Source of the DNA: Rhodospirillales bacterium
GTDB lineage: Bacteria > Pseudomonadota > Alphaproteobacteria > Micavibrionales > Micavibrionaceae
Assembly: GCA_020638175.1 (NCBI GenBank)
Contig: JACKJA010000002.1
Location: 1,054,001-1,118,000, forward strand
DNA: 64,000 bases
Direction: 5' to 3'
The notes beneath the pieces are model-generated. The model did not search any database and had not been told where the DNA came from. It worked only from the letters and a program-made list of their open reading frames with translations. Positions 7,413-16,771 of this stretch are shown here, piece by piece. The position numbers were made by a program, and so were the translations under genes. The stretch's first letter is position 1, and the number at the start of each line of letters is the position of its first letter.

Positions 7413-9458
7413 TTATGCAAGCTTTATGGGGCCGGACTCGCTGTGAGCGAACTGCAGGAACTGGTCAGGACGGCTCTGGAACGACATTTCCCCGGACAAT
7501 CCCGTCTGTTCGAGGGCATGGGTATAGGTGCCGCGCAGGGCTTGTTGCATAGAGGGGCTAAGGCCGCGTGCCGTGCGAACAATCATATCCAGCTTGCCGG
7601 GGCGGTGCAGGCCGTCGATCTGGACGGCGCCCATGCGGGTCATGGTCAGATCAAAAACAAAACGGGTGGTTTTGTTGTCTTGTTCGTTATCGTTCTTTTT
7701 TTGATCGTCCTGCCGGTAATAAATCATGATTTTTGAAACATCGTCCTGCTGCCCGAACAGGGGCAGGGCGGTGGCTTTCCACTCTGGCGTGGCCGGGTCG
7801 GATGACAGGCGGTTAATCGTGTTTGTTTCCCGCGTCAGCCGACTCAGGAGGTCGCTTTTTCCTGCCTTGCGCAGGGCGTCGACGGTTTTGTCGCCGAGCC
7901 AGCTTCCCAGATCGCCGGACCGCACCGCGGCAATAAAAAGAAGTGCCGCCACAGGCATGCGCACGGTGTTGGCGGCGTTGGGCAATATTTGTTGTAACGC
8001 CTGCGCGACTTGCGGAGCGATTTGTTGCAGGGTTTGGTTCAGCTCATCCAGAATCGGCCAGGTCGAGGCCGGGAACGGATCAAACACCGCGCTTCCTGTT
8101 GTCGATAGGGCGGTCGGTGCCATGGCAAGAACCGGGCTGCCGCTTTGCGGGGTGATCTGGATCTGGCTGCCAACGGGCAAATTTCCTGCACGGAATTGCA
8201 GGACAAAACTCTCCGTATCCCACAAACCGGGGGGCTGAAAAAAGGTAACGACAGGCAAACCCTGCGGCGTCAGGCCGGTAACCTGCGCAATTTGGGCGGT
8301 GGCCGGCTGGTTCCCGGTTATGAGCTGTGAAGGCGTTGACGGAGCCGTCACCGGGGGATGCGGGGACGCCGGTTGGATGCCGGGTTTGGACGGGACGGTT
8401 AACTGTAGAGGGGGCGGATCTATCCGGGAAACAAGCCCATCAAGTTTTTCGAAACCGGTTGCGATTGATGGCGGCAAGGTGGCTGGCTGGGCTTGCCCGG
8501 TTTGCAAAACAGGTGACGGGGCCGCGGTTTGTATGGGGGGTCCAGCCACAGCTTGAACAATAGTGGCGGATAGCGGCGGTGTGGTCGCCGTCGATGGCAG
8601 GGACACGGATGCCGGTATTTGAAAAACAGGGGGGCGTTGCAGGAAAACATCGTTGATCCGGGTCAAAGCTATCTGCACGGGGGGCGGCAAAGCCGACGAT
8701 AATGGTTGTCCCGGTACCGGCAGGGCAACCGGCAGGCGGGGCAGGACATTTTGTGTCAGGAACGGCGTTTCGGTTGCCGGGAGCCTTATGAAATTCTGCA
8801 GCAGGTTGTCTGAAACCCTCTGGACGGCCTGCGTGGCAAGGGTTTGCGCCGTTTGAACCGGTAGGGTGCTTATCTGGGGCAAGAGCGTTTCCAGCGGTGC
8901 GGACGCAGGCTGTATGGCCTGATGCGGCGGCAGGGGCAGGAAGCGAACCGTCTGGCCGCTTTCCAGAGGCGGGCTGGTCACCGTAGTCTGGGGCGGGGGG
9001 GGCAGGGGCGCGGCCCGCTGTGATGTCACCGGCACCGACGTCCGGTCCGGCGGCGGCGTTGTTGGCTGCTGGGCTTGCGGAGATGACGGGGCAGGTGCAG
9101 ACGGAACAGAGGAAGTCTGCGGGGCTGGAGCCTGTTGGGCTGGCGCGGGCGCCGGGCGAATGGTCACCTGTTGCGGCGGCCGCCCGGCGGGCAACTCGAT
9201 CTCAACCTTTTGTCCCTCGGCGGGCAGCTGGTTTCCCTGTACTTTGACGGTTATTTCACCACGCTCAGTGCGAATGCGGACGTTGCCGTCGGGCGCGCGC
9301 TTGACGATTTCGCCCTCCATTTTCTCACGGGCTTTCTGCACCCGGATTTCACCGCGGATTTCAATGATTTTTACTTTCAGCTCAGCGCGGCTTTGCGGAA
9401 AGGCAAGCCTTTCCACGCGGGTTTCCGGCGGTAATTGTGTAGAACCAGAATCACTCAT
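7413..9458 (-). CDS. Proline-rich FliK-like protein
   Basis: 681 residues. The N-terminal 100 residues are charged and beta-rich, the middle (about 100-450) is a low-complexity Pro/Gln/Ala/Thr region, and the C-terminal third is ordered. Near the end the pattern FDLTMTRMGAVQIDGLH followed by LDMIVRT and LRGTYTHALEQTGLSGEMSF resembles the conserved C-terminal domain of hook-length control proteins. That layout (long Pro/Gln-rich ruler plus C-terminal switch domain) suits a FliK relative. A more canonical fliK is at 27824, so this would be a second, divergent member. No signal peptide is seen, as expected for a flagellar export substrate. It follows flhG on the same strand. Confidence 0.5.
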   Translation of the reverse strand: MSDSGSTQLPPETRVERLAFPQSRAELKVKIIEIRGEIRVQKAREKMEGEIVKRAPDGNVRIRTERGEITVKVQGNQLPAEGQKVEIELPAGRPPQQVTIRPAPAPAQQAPAPQTSSVPSAPAPSSPQAQQPTTPPPDRTSVPVTSQRAAPLPPPPQTTVTSPPLESGQTVRFLPLPPHQAIQPASAPLETLLPQISTLPVQTAQTLATQAVQRVSDNLLQNFIRLPATETPFLTQNVLPRLPVALPVPGQPLSSALPPPVQIALTRINDVFLQRPPVFQIPASVSLPSTATTPPLSATIVQAVAGPPIQTAAPSPVLQTGQAQPATLPPSIATGFEKLDGLVSRIDPPPLQLTVPSKPGIQPASPHPPVTAPSTPSQLITGNQPATAQIAQVTGLTPQGLPVVTFFQPPGLWDTESFVLQFRAGNLPVGSQIQITPQSGSPVLAMAPTALSTTGSAVFDPFPASTWPILDELNQTLQQIAPQVAQALQQILPNAANTVRMPVAALLFIAAVRSGDLGSWLGDKTVDALRKAGKSDLLSRLTRETNTINRLSSDPATPEWKATALPLFGQQDDVSKIMIYYRQDDQKKNDNEQDNKTTRFVFDLTMTRMGAVQIDGLHRPGKLDMIVRTARGLSPSMQQALRGTYTHALEQTGLSGEMSFQSRPDQFLQFAHSESGPIKLA

Positions 9459-9522
9459 ACGGCTATTCTAACCGCACAAACTACTTTTTGTAACAAGGGA
9501 AGTGAAAATCGGTCGCCCGGGA

Positions 9523-10359
9523 TTAACCGGCCATGGCTTTGCGCGCCTCGGCCATGTCACGCAGGACGACCTTGGCGATTTTCTCGACATCCTCGGCGGC
9601 TTCGCTGCCCGGCGAGCGGATCAGGATCGGTGTTTGATGCCGGATGGAATCTTTAACCCGCGGGTCTTGCCGGACCATGCCGGCCATCGGCGGCGTCAGG
9701 CGCAGGAAATTCTCACAGGCTTTCAACAGCGTCTTGTAAGTCTTTTCCCCCTCGGAAATGCTGGGGGACATATTGATGACGACGCTGATATTTTTCGACA
9801 TGCCTGCAGCGTTACCCAGCTTGATAAAGGCATACGCATCGGTCAGGGATGTCGGCTCGTCGGTGCAGACCAGAAGTGTGCGCGTGGCGCTGGCCGAAAA
9901 CATCCGCACGGTCCGGTCGACCCCGGCACCCAGATCGGCAATCACAACATCATATTCATCCGCCAGTTCTAAAAGCTGGTCGCGGAGCATCGCCAGACGC
10001 TGGGTCGGCAGGGCGGAAAGGGATGCCTGTCCGGACCGCCCGGCGATAATATCAAATCCGCCTTCTTCATAGGGCTGTACAACTTTGTCCATGCCCAGCC
10101 GTCCACGGATCACATCGTTCAGGTCACGTTTGGGCATCAGGCCCAGCTGTACGTCGACATTGGCCAGCCCCAGATCACCATCGAACAGTAAGACCCGCTT
10201 GCCTTGCAGCGTCAGGGCATGGGCCAGCGTAATCGAAAACCACGTTTTGCCCACGCCGCCTTTGCCCGATGCAACGGCGATCAGGTTCTTGCCGCGGCGA
10301 ATGGCCGGGCTGGCAGTTTTATCAGTTGGGTTGATGTCGGCGGTCACGGAGTCGATCAT
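9523..10359 (-). CDS. flhG: MinD/ParA-family flagellar number regulator FlhG
   Basis: Deviant-Walker ATPase that limits flagellar number and works against FlhF at the pole. The deviant P-loop SGKGGVGKTW is at residues 31-40, preceded by a basic RRGKNLIAVA; DGDLGLANVDVQLGL and the VVIADLGAG segment follow, as in FlhG/FleN. At 278 residues it is a normal size, and the C-terminal ERIAKVVLRDM-type amphipathic helix could bind membrane. The ATG is eight bases after the flhF stop, so the two form one unit. Some alphaproteobacteria use MipZ or TipF/TipN for these tasks, so finding FlhF/FlhG with a TipF-like gene is informative about how the pole is marked here. Confidence 0.9.
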   Translation of the reverse strand: MIDSVTADINPTDKTASPAIRRGKNLIAVASGKGGVGKTWFSITLAHALTLQGKRVLLFDGDLGLANVDVQLGLMPKRDLNDVIRGRLGMDKVVQPYEEGGFDIIAGRSGQASLSALPTQRLAMLRDQLLELADEYDVVIADLGAGVDRTVRMFSASATRTLLVCTDEPTSLTDAYAFIKLGNAAGMSKNISVVINMSPSISEGEKTYKTLLKACENFLRLTPPMAGMVRQDPRVKDSIRHQTPILIRSPGSEAAEDVEKIAKVVLRDMAEARKAMAG

Positions 10360-10367
10360 GGTGTTTG

Positions 10368-11474
10368 TTATCCAGCTCTCATCTTAGTGCGTTTTTGGTC
10401 ATGGGGCGATGTTTTTTTGATGTCGGTTTGCTTTTTTGCTTCCGGCATCAGTAAATAGGCCAGTCGTTTCGGCGATAGCTGCAACACGCCGTCGGCGACT
10501 TTCGGGGTGTTGCTGGCATCGGTAAATATCATGTTGCCGTGATGGGCCGCGCCCAGCAAACCACCCAGTCGCCGGGCGATATCCAGCCGGGTCGGCAAAA
10601 GCCCCCGTACGCCCAGCGCCGCATATATGCGGGCCATTTCCCCGGATTCATCGGCGTCAATCCCCGCAGGCATCACCAGAACAGGCTCGATACTGGCCGC
10701 CGCCATCATCCGGGCCAGTTCGCGCATTTCCTCAGGGTTGAAGGGATTATAACCGCCCGTGTCGATATAGATTTGATCGGCGCCGCGCGCTTTTTCCAGC
10801 TCTTTCTTCAGATCAGCCGGCGTGTCGGCTTTTTGCAGATTAATCCGCAGGATATTGGTGAAAGCCTCCAGTTGCTCGATCCCCCCGGCGCGCAGGGTGT
10901 CGGTGGAAATAACAGCCACGCGCATGCCCTTTAAAACGCTGCGGGCGGCAAGCTTGGCCGTGGCCAGCGTTTTACCGGCGCCCGGCGGCCCGACCAGCAT
11001 AAAGGCCTTGTTCACAGGCTTCTGGGGCAGGGGGCGATAGGAGTAAAGATGTTCCAGCGCCGCAATCAATGCCTGATCGGGCTTGTCCAGACCGATCACG
11101 GTGGCGCAGGAAATAACCTGGTCGACAATCTCATCCGGTACCGAATGCCGGAGCATGACATCGGTCAGTTTTTCGATGACGGCGCTTTCCTCGTCTTCGG
11201 TTTCATCATCATATTGCAGCCAGTCGTCTGCCCCGCCCGGTTCGGCGGCGGATGCCAGTTCAAAATTCGGGAAGTCCCGGTCGAACGCACCATGCTCGGC
11301 GGCGTAATCATCGGTTTCATAGCGATCTTGCGGTTCAATAGCCGCGGTAACGCGCACGGAACGACCGCCGTTCTCCTCGCGCGTGGCGACGATTACAGCA
11401 TCTTCTCCGAGCGTTTCGCGAACCATATGCATCGCTTCCGTCATAGTTTTGGCGTAAAAAGATTTGAGCCGCAT
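10368..11474 (-). CDS. flhF: Flagellar biosynthesis GTPase FlhF
   Basis: SRP-type GTPase that fixes the site of polar flagellum assembly. The N-terminal start MRLKSFYAKTMTEAMHMVRE with LGEDAVIVATRE is typical of FlhF; an acidic linker follows (about 65-105), then an N-type helical region and the G domain with VGPPGAGKT at about residues 163-171, STDTLRAGGIEQLEAF and the DTGG motif. G4 (TRLD) is replaced in context by LPTRLDIARRLGG near residue 300, consistent with the family. The length of 368 is usual. It is followed by flhG. Between it and flhA lies an unrelated lipoprotein gene. Confidence 0.93.
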   Translation of the reverse strand: MRLKSFYAKTMTEAMHMVRETLGEDAVIVATREENGGRSVRVTAAIEPQDRYETDDYAAEHGAFDRDFPNFELASAAEPGGADDWLQYDDETEDEESAVIEKLTDVMLRHSVPDEIVDQVISCATVIGLDKPDQALIAALEHLYSYRPLPQKPVNKAFMLVGPPGAGKTLATAKLAARSVLKGMRVAVISTDTLRAGGIEQLEAFTNILRINLQKADTPADLKKELEKARGADQIYIDTGGYNPFNPEEMRELARMMAAASIEPVLVMPAGIDADESGEMARIYAALGVRGLLPTRLDIARRLGGLLGAAHHGNMIFTDASNTPKVADGVLQLSPKRLAYLLMPEAKKQTDIKKTSPHDQKRTKMRAG

Positions 11475-11586
11475 GGCAAGACCGTTAGAATCATATTCTT
11501 AACGATTATACATTTTCTAGAATCACGGGGAAAGGGGGAAGACGGTAAAATCCCCTTTCATGAAGCAAAAAAGATAGAGAAGAAAG

Positions 11587-12186
11587 CTAGGGAGCTGCCT
11601 TGGGCTGAGTTGTTCCTTTTTTCTCAACAACATTTAGTTTCCAACTGCTGATGCTTTGTTTGATGAGAACGCTACCAACACGCAAATCGCTATTCAGAAG
11701 GTTTTGCCCGACAGCAACGGCATCATGAACGGTGCATGGAACGTCCCAGTCAAATTCCACAGCATTAAGAGCATCTTTGGCGTAAGCCAAAGGATCAAAG
11801 CTGTAGCGGCTCTGTCTTAGCTCAAGGCGAAGACGACAGGATGATGGATCCTCTGGCTTTTCGATTGAGGGAACACTTTTGATTTCGATGTCCCACCCAC
11901 TAAGAGAACCACTCGTAAGCAAGCTACCCGTCCTGAATTTCTTAACCAGATCATCCCCTTCTTTTAGCGTTTTCATTTTTTCGCAGGATGTCGGGAGTGC
12001 AAACGTGGTTTCATTGATAAAATCTTTGAGATGATTAAATGGGTCAATACTATAGCGGGACTGACCTAAGGTGACATCAACGTGACAGACATTACCCAAA
12101 GAAGGAGTATCATTAGAACATCCACCTAAGCTGAGAGCAGTAAAAAGCGGAACCAATGATAAAATTGAATGCTGTTTTGTTGTCAT
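11587..12186 (-). CDS. Orphan lipoprotein with an internally duplicated module
   Basis: 199 residues, no family recognised. The start MTTKQHSILSLVPLFTALSLGGC is a lipoprotein signal with the lipobox LGGC. After it two modules of about 70 residues repeat the same plan: Cys, then LGQSRYSIDPFNHLKD in the first and LRQSRYSFDPLAYAKD in the second, then a second Cys, then RTGSLLTSGSLSGWDIEI in the first and RVGSVLIKQSISSWKLNV in the second. Each module thus has one conserved Cys pair, possibly a disulfide. It is expected to be attached to a membrane in the periplasm. Its codons look more AT-rich than those of flhF and flhA on either side, which could mean later insertion into the cluster. No function is assigned. 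Confidence 0.7.
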   Translation of the reverse strand: MTTKQHSILSLVPLFTALSLGGCSNDTPSLGNVCHVDVTLGQSRYSIDPFNHLKDFINETTFALPTSCEKMKTLKEGDDLVKKFRTGSLLTSGSLSGWDIEIKSVPSIEKPEDPSSCRLRLELRQSRYSFDPLAYAKDALNAVEFDWDVPCTVHDAVAVGQNLLNSDLRVGSVLIKQSISSWKLNVVEKKGTTQPKAAP

Positions 12187-12255
12187 GCTGCGGCAAGCCT
12201 TCTTTGTTTAAATATGAAGAAGTGCTAGCGCAATGCCGGATATATGTCAATAAAC

Positions 12256-14361
12256 TTAAACCTGCCCCAGAGTCTTGATTTTGGCCTTGGGATGGATTTC
12301 GTTTTGGCTCATCACCACCGTTTGCGGGCGGAAGCGTTCAATGACGCTGCGCACATAGGGGCGGATGCCGGGAGATGTCAATAAAACCGGGATATAGCCC
12401 TGCGCGCCCTGAGCCTCGTAAGATTCGCGGACCGCTGAAATAAAGCCTTGAAGCTGGCTCGGTGGCATGGCGAGCTGCTTTTCCTCGCCGTCACCCACCA
12501 GACTTTCGGCAAAGGCGCGCTCCCATTCCGAAGACAATGTGACCAGCGGCAGCATCCCGTCCGGTCCGGCATTGGTATCGCAAATCTGGCGGGCGAGGCG
12601 TGTGCGCACATGTTCTGTAATCAACATCGGGTGTTTGGTATAGGCGGCGGCTTCGGAGATGCCTTCCAGGATCGTCGGCATGTCGCGGACGGATATCCGC
12701 TCGGACACAAGGTTCTGCAGGATGCGCTGTAGCCCGCCGACATTGATCTGGCCCGGAATAACGTCGCTGACCAGCTTCTGGTAATCGGTCGGCATTTCAT
12801 CAAGCAGTTTCTGCGTCTCGGCATAGGACAGCAGGTCGGCCATGTTGTCCTTGATGATCTCGGTTATGTGGGTGGTAACAACGGTCGGCGCATCGACGAC
12901 GGTATAGCCTTTAAAATGGGCCTCTTCGCGGTATTGCTCGTCAATCCACATCGCGGGCAGGCCAAAGGTAGGCTCCACCGTGTTTTCACCGGGCAGGGTG
13001 ATCGGCTCGCCGTTCGGATCCATGCACAGCAACATCCCCGGACGCACTTCCCCGCGCCCAACCTCAATCTCCTTGACCCGCACGGTGTAGGTGTTTGCGG
13101 GCAATTGCAAATTATCCTGGATACGCACCGCCGGAAGGATATAGCCCATATCTTCGGCGAGCTGGCGGCGCAGGCCCTTGATCTGGTCGGTCAGCTTGTT
13201 ATCGCCTTCACCCTGTACCAGCGGCAACAGCCCATACCCCAATTCGAGACGAATCGTATCCATGGCCAGCGCCTTGGAAATAGGCTCTTCGGCAGGTTTG
13301 GCATTTGGTCCTTCGAGCTGTGCTTGCGCGGCTGTCTCCCTGTTCTGGTTTTTTCTTTTTGACGATGGGCCAGAAAAGCCAGCCCGCCCGTGACAGCCGC
13401 CAGAAACAGGAACGGCGGAATGGATTGCGAGCGGATCAATCCCAGGGCGGCCAGCATAAGGGCACTCATCCCCAGCGCTTTCGGATAGCGGCTGAATTGT
13501 CCCATCAGGGCTTTTTTCCGCCGAACCTTCGACACCGGCTTTGGACACAAGGAAACCGGCAGAGACAGAAACAATCAGCGCCGGGATCTGGCTGACCAGC
13601 CCGTCCCCAATAGTCAGGATCGAAAAGGTCCGGGCGGATTCGGCCAGGGTCATATCATGGGACACAGACCCGATAATGATCCCGCCGATCAGGTTGATAA
13701 ACACGATCAGCAGGCCGGCAATGGCGTCCCCGCGCACGAATTTCGCCGCACCGTCCATGGCTCCGAAAAAGCTGCTTTCCTGTTCCAGCTTGGACCGGCG
13801 GGCTTTGGCTTCTTCTTCGGTAATCAGCCCGGCGGACATATCGGCATCGATTGCCATCTGCTTGCCCGGCATGGCATCCAGGGTAAAGCGGGCGGCGACT
13901 TCGGCGATCCTGCCGGATCCCTTGGTAATAACGACGAAGTTCACGATAACCAGGATGGCAAAGACGATCCCGCCGATAACATAGGAATCCTTGATGATGA
14001 AACTGCCGAAAGCTTCGATGACCGCCCCGGCGGCGTCCGACCCGCTATGGCCGTTCTCAAGGATCAGCCGGGTCGAAGCCACATTCAGCCCCAGCCGCAA
14101 CGCCGTCGCGATCAGCAGGACCGTCGGAAACGTCGAAAATTCCAGCGGCGTCACGATAAACAGCACCAGCATCAGGATCAGCACGGAGAAAGTAATCGAA
14201 ATCGCCAGCCCGCCATCCAGCAGCCATGTCGGCATCGGGATCAGCATAAACACCAGAATAGAAATAATGCCGAGCGCCAGAATAACGTCGCCGCGGAACA
14301 AATTCCCCAGCGCCGTTTGCGCACGTCCAAAAGTCATATTATTTGCAGGTGTGTCAGCCAT
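12256..14361 (-). CDS. flhA: Flagellar export gate FlhA (internal frame disturbed)
   Basis: Membrane component of the flagellar type III export gate. Six or more membrane segments precede the FHIPEP signature region (RIAEVAARFTLDAMPGKQMA, residues 151-170), and the cytoplasmic domain from about 340 is complete to the end. Between about residues 284 and 336 the in-frame reading (SPDGTIQPLSESAGDECPYA and on) does not look like FlhA, whereas the neighbouring frame gives KALMGQFSRYPKALGMSALM and LAFLAHRQKEK, exactly what the family has there. A one-base insertion in the A-run near 13511-13516 and a one-base loss in the A-run near 13349-13354 would explain this. The protein is otherwise full length, so a base-calling error is likelier than a broken gene. 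Confidence 0.93.
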   Translation of the reverse strand: MADTPANNMTFGRAQTALGNLFRGDVILALGIISILVFMLIPMPTWLLDGGLAISITFSVLILMLVLFIVTPLEFSTFPTVLLIATALRLGLNVASTRLILENGHSGSDAAGAVIEAFGSFIIKDSYVIGGIVFAILVIVNFVVITKGSGRIAEVAARFTLDAMPGKQMAIDADMSAGLITEEEAKARRSKLEQESSFFGAMDGAAKFVRGDAIAGLLIVFINLIGGIIIGSVSHDMTLAESARTFSILTIGDGLVSQIPALIVSVSAGFLVSKAGVEGSAEKSPDGTIQPLSESAGDECPYAGRPGIDPLAIHSAVPVSGGCHGRAGFSGPSSKRKNQNRETAAQAQLEGPNAKPAEEPISKALAMDTIRLELGYGLLPLVQGEGDNKLTDQIKGLRRQLAEDMGYILPAVRIQDNLQLPANTYTVRVKEIEVGRGEVRPGMLLCMDPNGEPITLPGENTVEPTFGLPAMWIDEQYREEAHFKGYTVVDAPTVVTTHITEIIKDNMADLLSYAETQKLLDEMPTDYQKLVSDVIPGQINVGGLQRILQNLVSERISVRDMPTILEGISEAAAYTKHPMLITEHVRTRLARQICDTNAGPDGMLPLVTLSSEWERAFAESLVGDGEEKQLAMPPSQLQGFISAVRESYEAQGAQGYIPVLLTSPGIRPYVRSVIERFRPQTVVMSQNEIHPKAKIKTLGQV

Positions 14362-14522
14362 GAACCGTGAATTTGAATTCTAGAAAGAAATAAGACGTAT
14401 CATCCTTTATTTTACGCAGGCCTGTCACAACATGCAAACCCTATGATTCATAACGGAAGGTTGATCTTCTGCATAATTCAGGTAGGATTCCCGAACGAGT
14501 CAGATTTTCCCCCGGATTTTTA

Positions 14523-15386
14523 ATGAAAAAAATACGCACCAACCTTTTACCGATCCTGCTTTTGTCCTTGCTGACGGCCTGCAATCCGCAGACTTTGCAA
14601 AATGCGCCGTTGTTCGGGGTTCTGAAAATCACGCCGACCGGCGGGAATATTGCAAGCTCGCTGGAGGAAGAATACCGCTCGCTGGCATTGCTAGAGGGCA
14701 ACATCATGCAGGATATGGAGGATGCCGCCTATTTTAATCGTAAGGCGCAAAGGGCGGGGCGGGGCGAGGCTGTGGCTCCGGATCAGGTCGCCGATCGTGA
14801 TATCCCGGCATATGAAGTGACGGAATTGCAACGCGCCCGCGCTGAACTGCTGGAGGCTTTGATTTTCTCCCGGCCCGGCCCGAACAATATTTTGCTGGCC
14901 CGCGCGCAGGTGCGCTTTGATTGCTGGCTGGCACAGCGCGAAGAAAACCGCGATCAGGCTTACGTGCCGGCTTGCCGGACCGGCTTTTATGAAGCGCTGG
15001 AAAGAATTGATCGCACATTGCAGGAAACCGGGGAGTCGAAGGAAATTGATGAAGATCGCTACGTCGTTTATTTTGACTACAACAGTGCTTCGCTGAATTC
15101 TCTGGCGCGGACGGTTATCAAGGATATGGCGGGCCGTCATGAGGATGACCCGAGCGCCGAAGTCGTGTTAAGCGGCTTTTCCGACGGCCCGGATAATGAA
15201 TATAACCGCAAACTGGCCGATCGCCGGGTTATTGCGGTTAAAAATTCCCTGATCCTATATGGCATTCCGCCGGAACATATCATTGTGGCTGAAAACCGCT
15301 ACAAGCCTCGCGATCAAAAAGATCCCAGCCAGCCGATTGATCCGAAGGATCGCCGGGTGGATGTGATGTTCCGGGTCGGAAGCTAA
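14523..15386 (+). CDS. OmpA-family lipoprotein
   Basis: 287 residues. The signal MKKIRTNLLPILLLSLLTAC has a lipobox LTAC, so the mature protein would be anchored, probably in the outer membrane. An alpha-helical middle (about 40-175) precedes a C-terminal OmpA/Pal-type peptidoglycan-binding domain: VVYFDYNSASLN, VVLSGFSDGPDNEYNRKLAD, RRVIAVKNSL and a closing DRRVDVMFRV. It may hold the envelope around the flagellar base, but that is inference from position. It is the only plus-strand gene between flhA and flbD, and its stop overlaps the flbD stop by four bases tail to tail. The start ATG follows a weak GGA sequence. Confidence 0.8.
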   Translation: MKKIRTNLLPILLLSLLTACNPQTLQNAPLFGVLKITPTGGNIASSLEEEYRSLALLEGNIMQDMEDAAYFNRKAQRAGRGEAVAPDQVADRDIPAYEVTELQRARAELLEALIFSRPGPNNILLARAQVRFDCWLAQREENRDQAYVPACRTGFYEALERIDRTLQETGESKEIDEDRYVVYFDYNSASLNSLARTVIKDMAGRHEDDPSAEVVLSGFSDGPDNEYNRKLADRRVIAVKNSLILYGIPPEHIIVAENRYKPRDQKDPSQPIDPKDRRVDVMFRVGS

Positions 15387-16753
15387 CCCTCGCTGGTTGC
15401 GGGGATGGGTACGCCCTCATCCTTGTATTGATTGAGCTTGTTGCGCAGGGTTCTGATCGAAATACCCAGGATATTGGCAGCATGGGTCCGGTTGCCCAGA
15501 CAATGCCCCAGCGTATTCAGGATCATATCGCGCTCGACATCGGCAATCGTTCGGCCGATCAAATTTTCGACAGCGCCGGGATTCTGGACGGCAGGATTCG
15601 CGCTTCCGGTTTCCGCCGTAATCGTTTGCGGCGCCGGAGCAGCGGCAGAGAACGATGACGATTCCGTCAGGTGAATAGCATCGGGTTCCAGCTCATCCTC
15701 CATCGACATCAGGATCGCGCGGTGCATGGTGTTTTCCAGCTCGCGGATATTCCCGCGCCATGCGGCGCTCTTGAGCTTTTCCTGTGTTGCTGTGGCCAGC
15801 TTCTTTTTCGGCAGGCCGTTGGCATCGGCAAATTTATCGGTAAAGAACTGCGCCAGCGGTACGATATCGGCAGGCCGTTCCCGCAGGGCTGGCAGGCGGA
15901 TATTGACGACATTCAGGCGGAAATACAAATCCTCCCGGAACTGACCTTCCTGACGGTTTTCATCATATCCCGGTTCGATGTGGCGATAATCCGGACATCG
16001 ATTTTGACCGGATCGTTAGAGCCAACACGGGTAATTTCACGCTTTGCAAGGCCCGCAGCAGCTTTGCCTGCAGCAGCGGATGCATTTCTGAAACCTCATC
16101 CAGCAGCAGCGTCCCGCCATTGGCTTCTTCGAATTTCCCGATGCGGCGGCCCGTCGCGCCGGTAAACGCGCCTTTTTCATGACCGAATAGTTCGGATTCC
16201 AAAAGATTCTCCGGGATCGCCGCGCAGTTTACGGCAATGAACGTCCCGTCCTTGCGTTTGGATTTACGGTGGATGTACTGGGACATGACTTCCTTACCGG
16301 TCCCGGATTCCCCGGTAATCATCACGGTGGCTTCGGACGGGGCGATCTTGTTCGCCATTTCGACCACCGGCTTCATCGCCGGGTCCCCGGCGATCATCGT
16401 ATTGCTTTCTTCGGTCACGGCTTCGAGCACTGCGGCGATCAGCGCGGCATCCGGGGGCAGGGGCACATATTCCTTCGCGCCGTCCTGAATGGCTTTGACA
16501 GCGGCCCGCGTGTCGGCATCAACACCACAGGCAACGACAGGCATATGAATGCGCGCGGTTTCAAGATCGGTGATAAATTTGCCGATATTCTGCTTGATAT
16601 CGACCATGGCGACATCGGCACCTTTACCGTTCATCAGCGCGCCGAGTGCCTGCTCGGTATCCTCGCAATGAATGATTTTCGCGCCGCGCTGTAAGGCGAT
16701 TTTCCCGGCGGCACTGATATGCCCTCGAGTTGTCCGACGATCATAAGGCGCAT
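15383..16753 (-). pseudogene. flbD: Sigma-54 activator FlbD, interrupted by three 1-base deletions
   Basis: FlbD activates sigma-54 promoters of rod, ring and hook genes in alphaproteobacteria. With three frame corrections the gene encodes about 457 residues, the family's normal length. The restored N-terminus begins MRLMIVGQLEG then HISAAGKIALQRGAK, as in FlbD; the AAA+ domain has GESGTGKE, the sigma-54 contact GAFTGAT and GGTLLLDEVSEM; the end has a Fis-type helix-turn-helix (NRTHAANILGISIRTLRNKL). Breaks: a missing C near 16722-16724 (a four-base run read as three), one base lost near 16041-16046, and one near 15949-15951. Each restores a perfect family match, so sequencing error is the favoured reading. 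It is the last gene of the fliF operon. Its partner FliX is at 32156, and sigma-54 sites are present elsewhere, implying a working FlbD. Confidence 0.88.
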
Positions 16754-16771
16754 TGTGTGAATCCTTGGTCT

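Noticed and set aside
13191..13574. Open frame of 127 codons on the minus strand
   Set aside because: Part of it is the true frame of FlhA exposed by the +1/-1 indels; it is not a separate gene.
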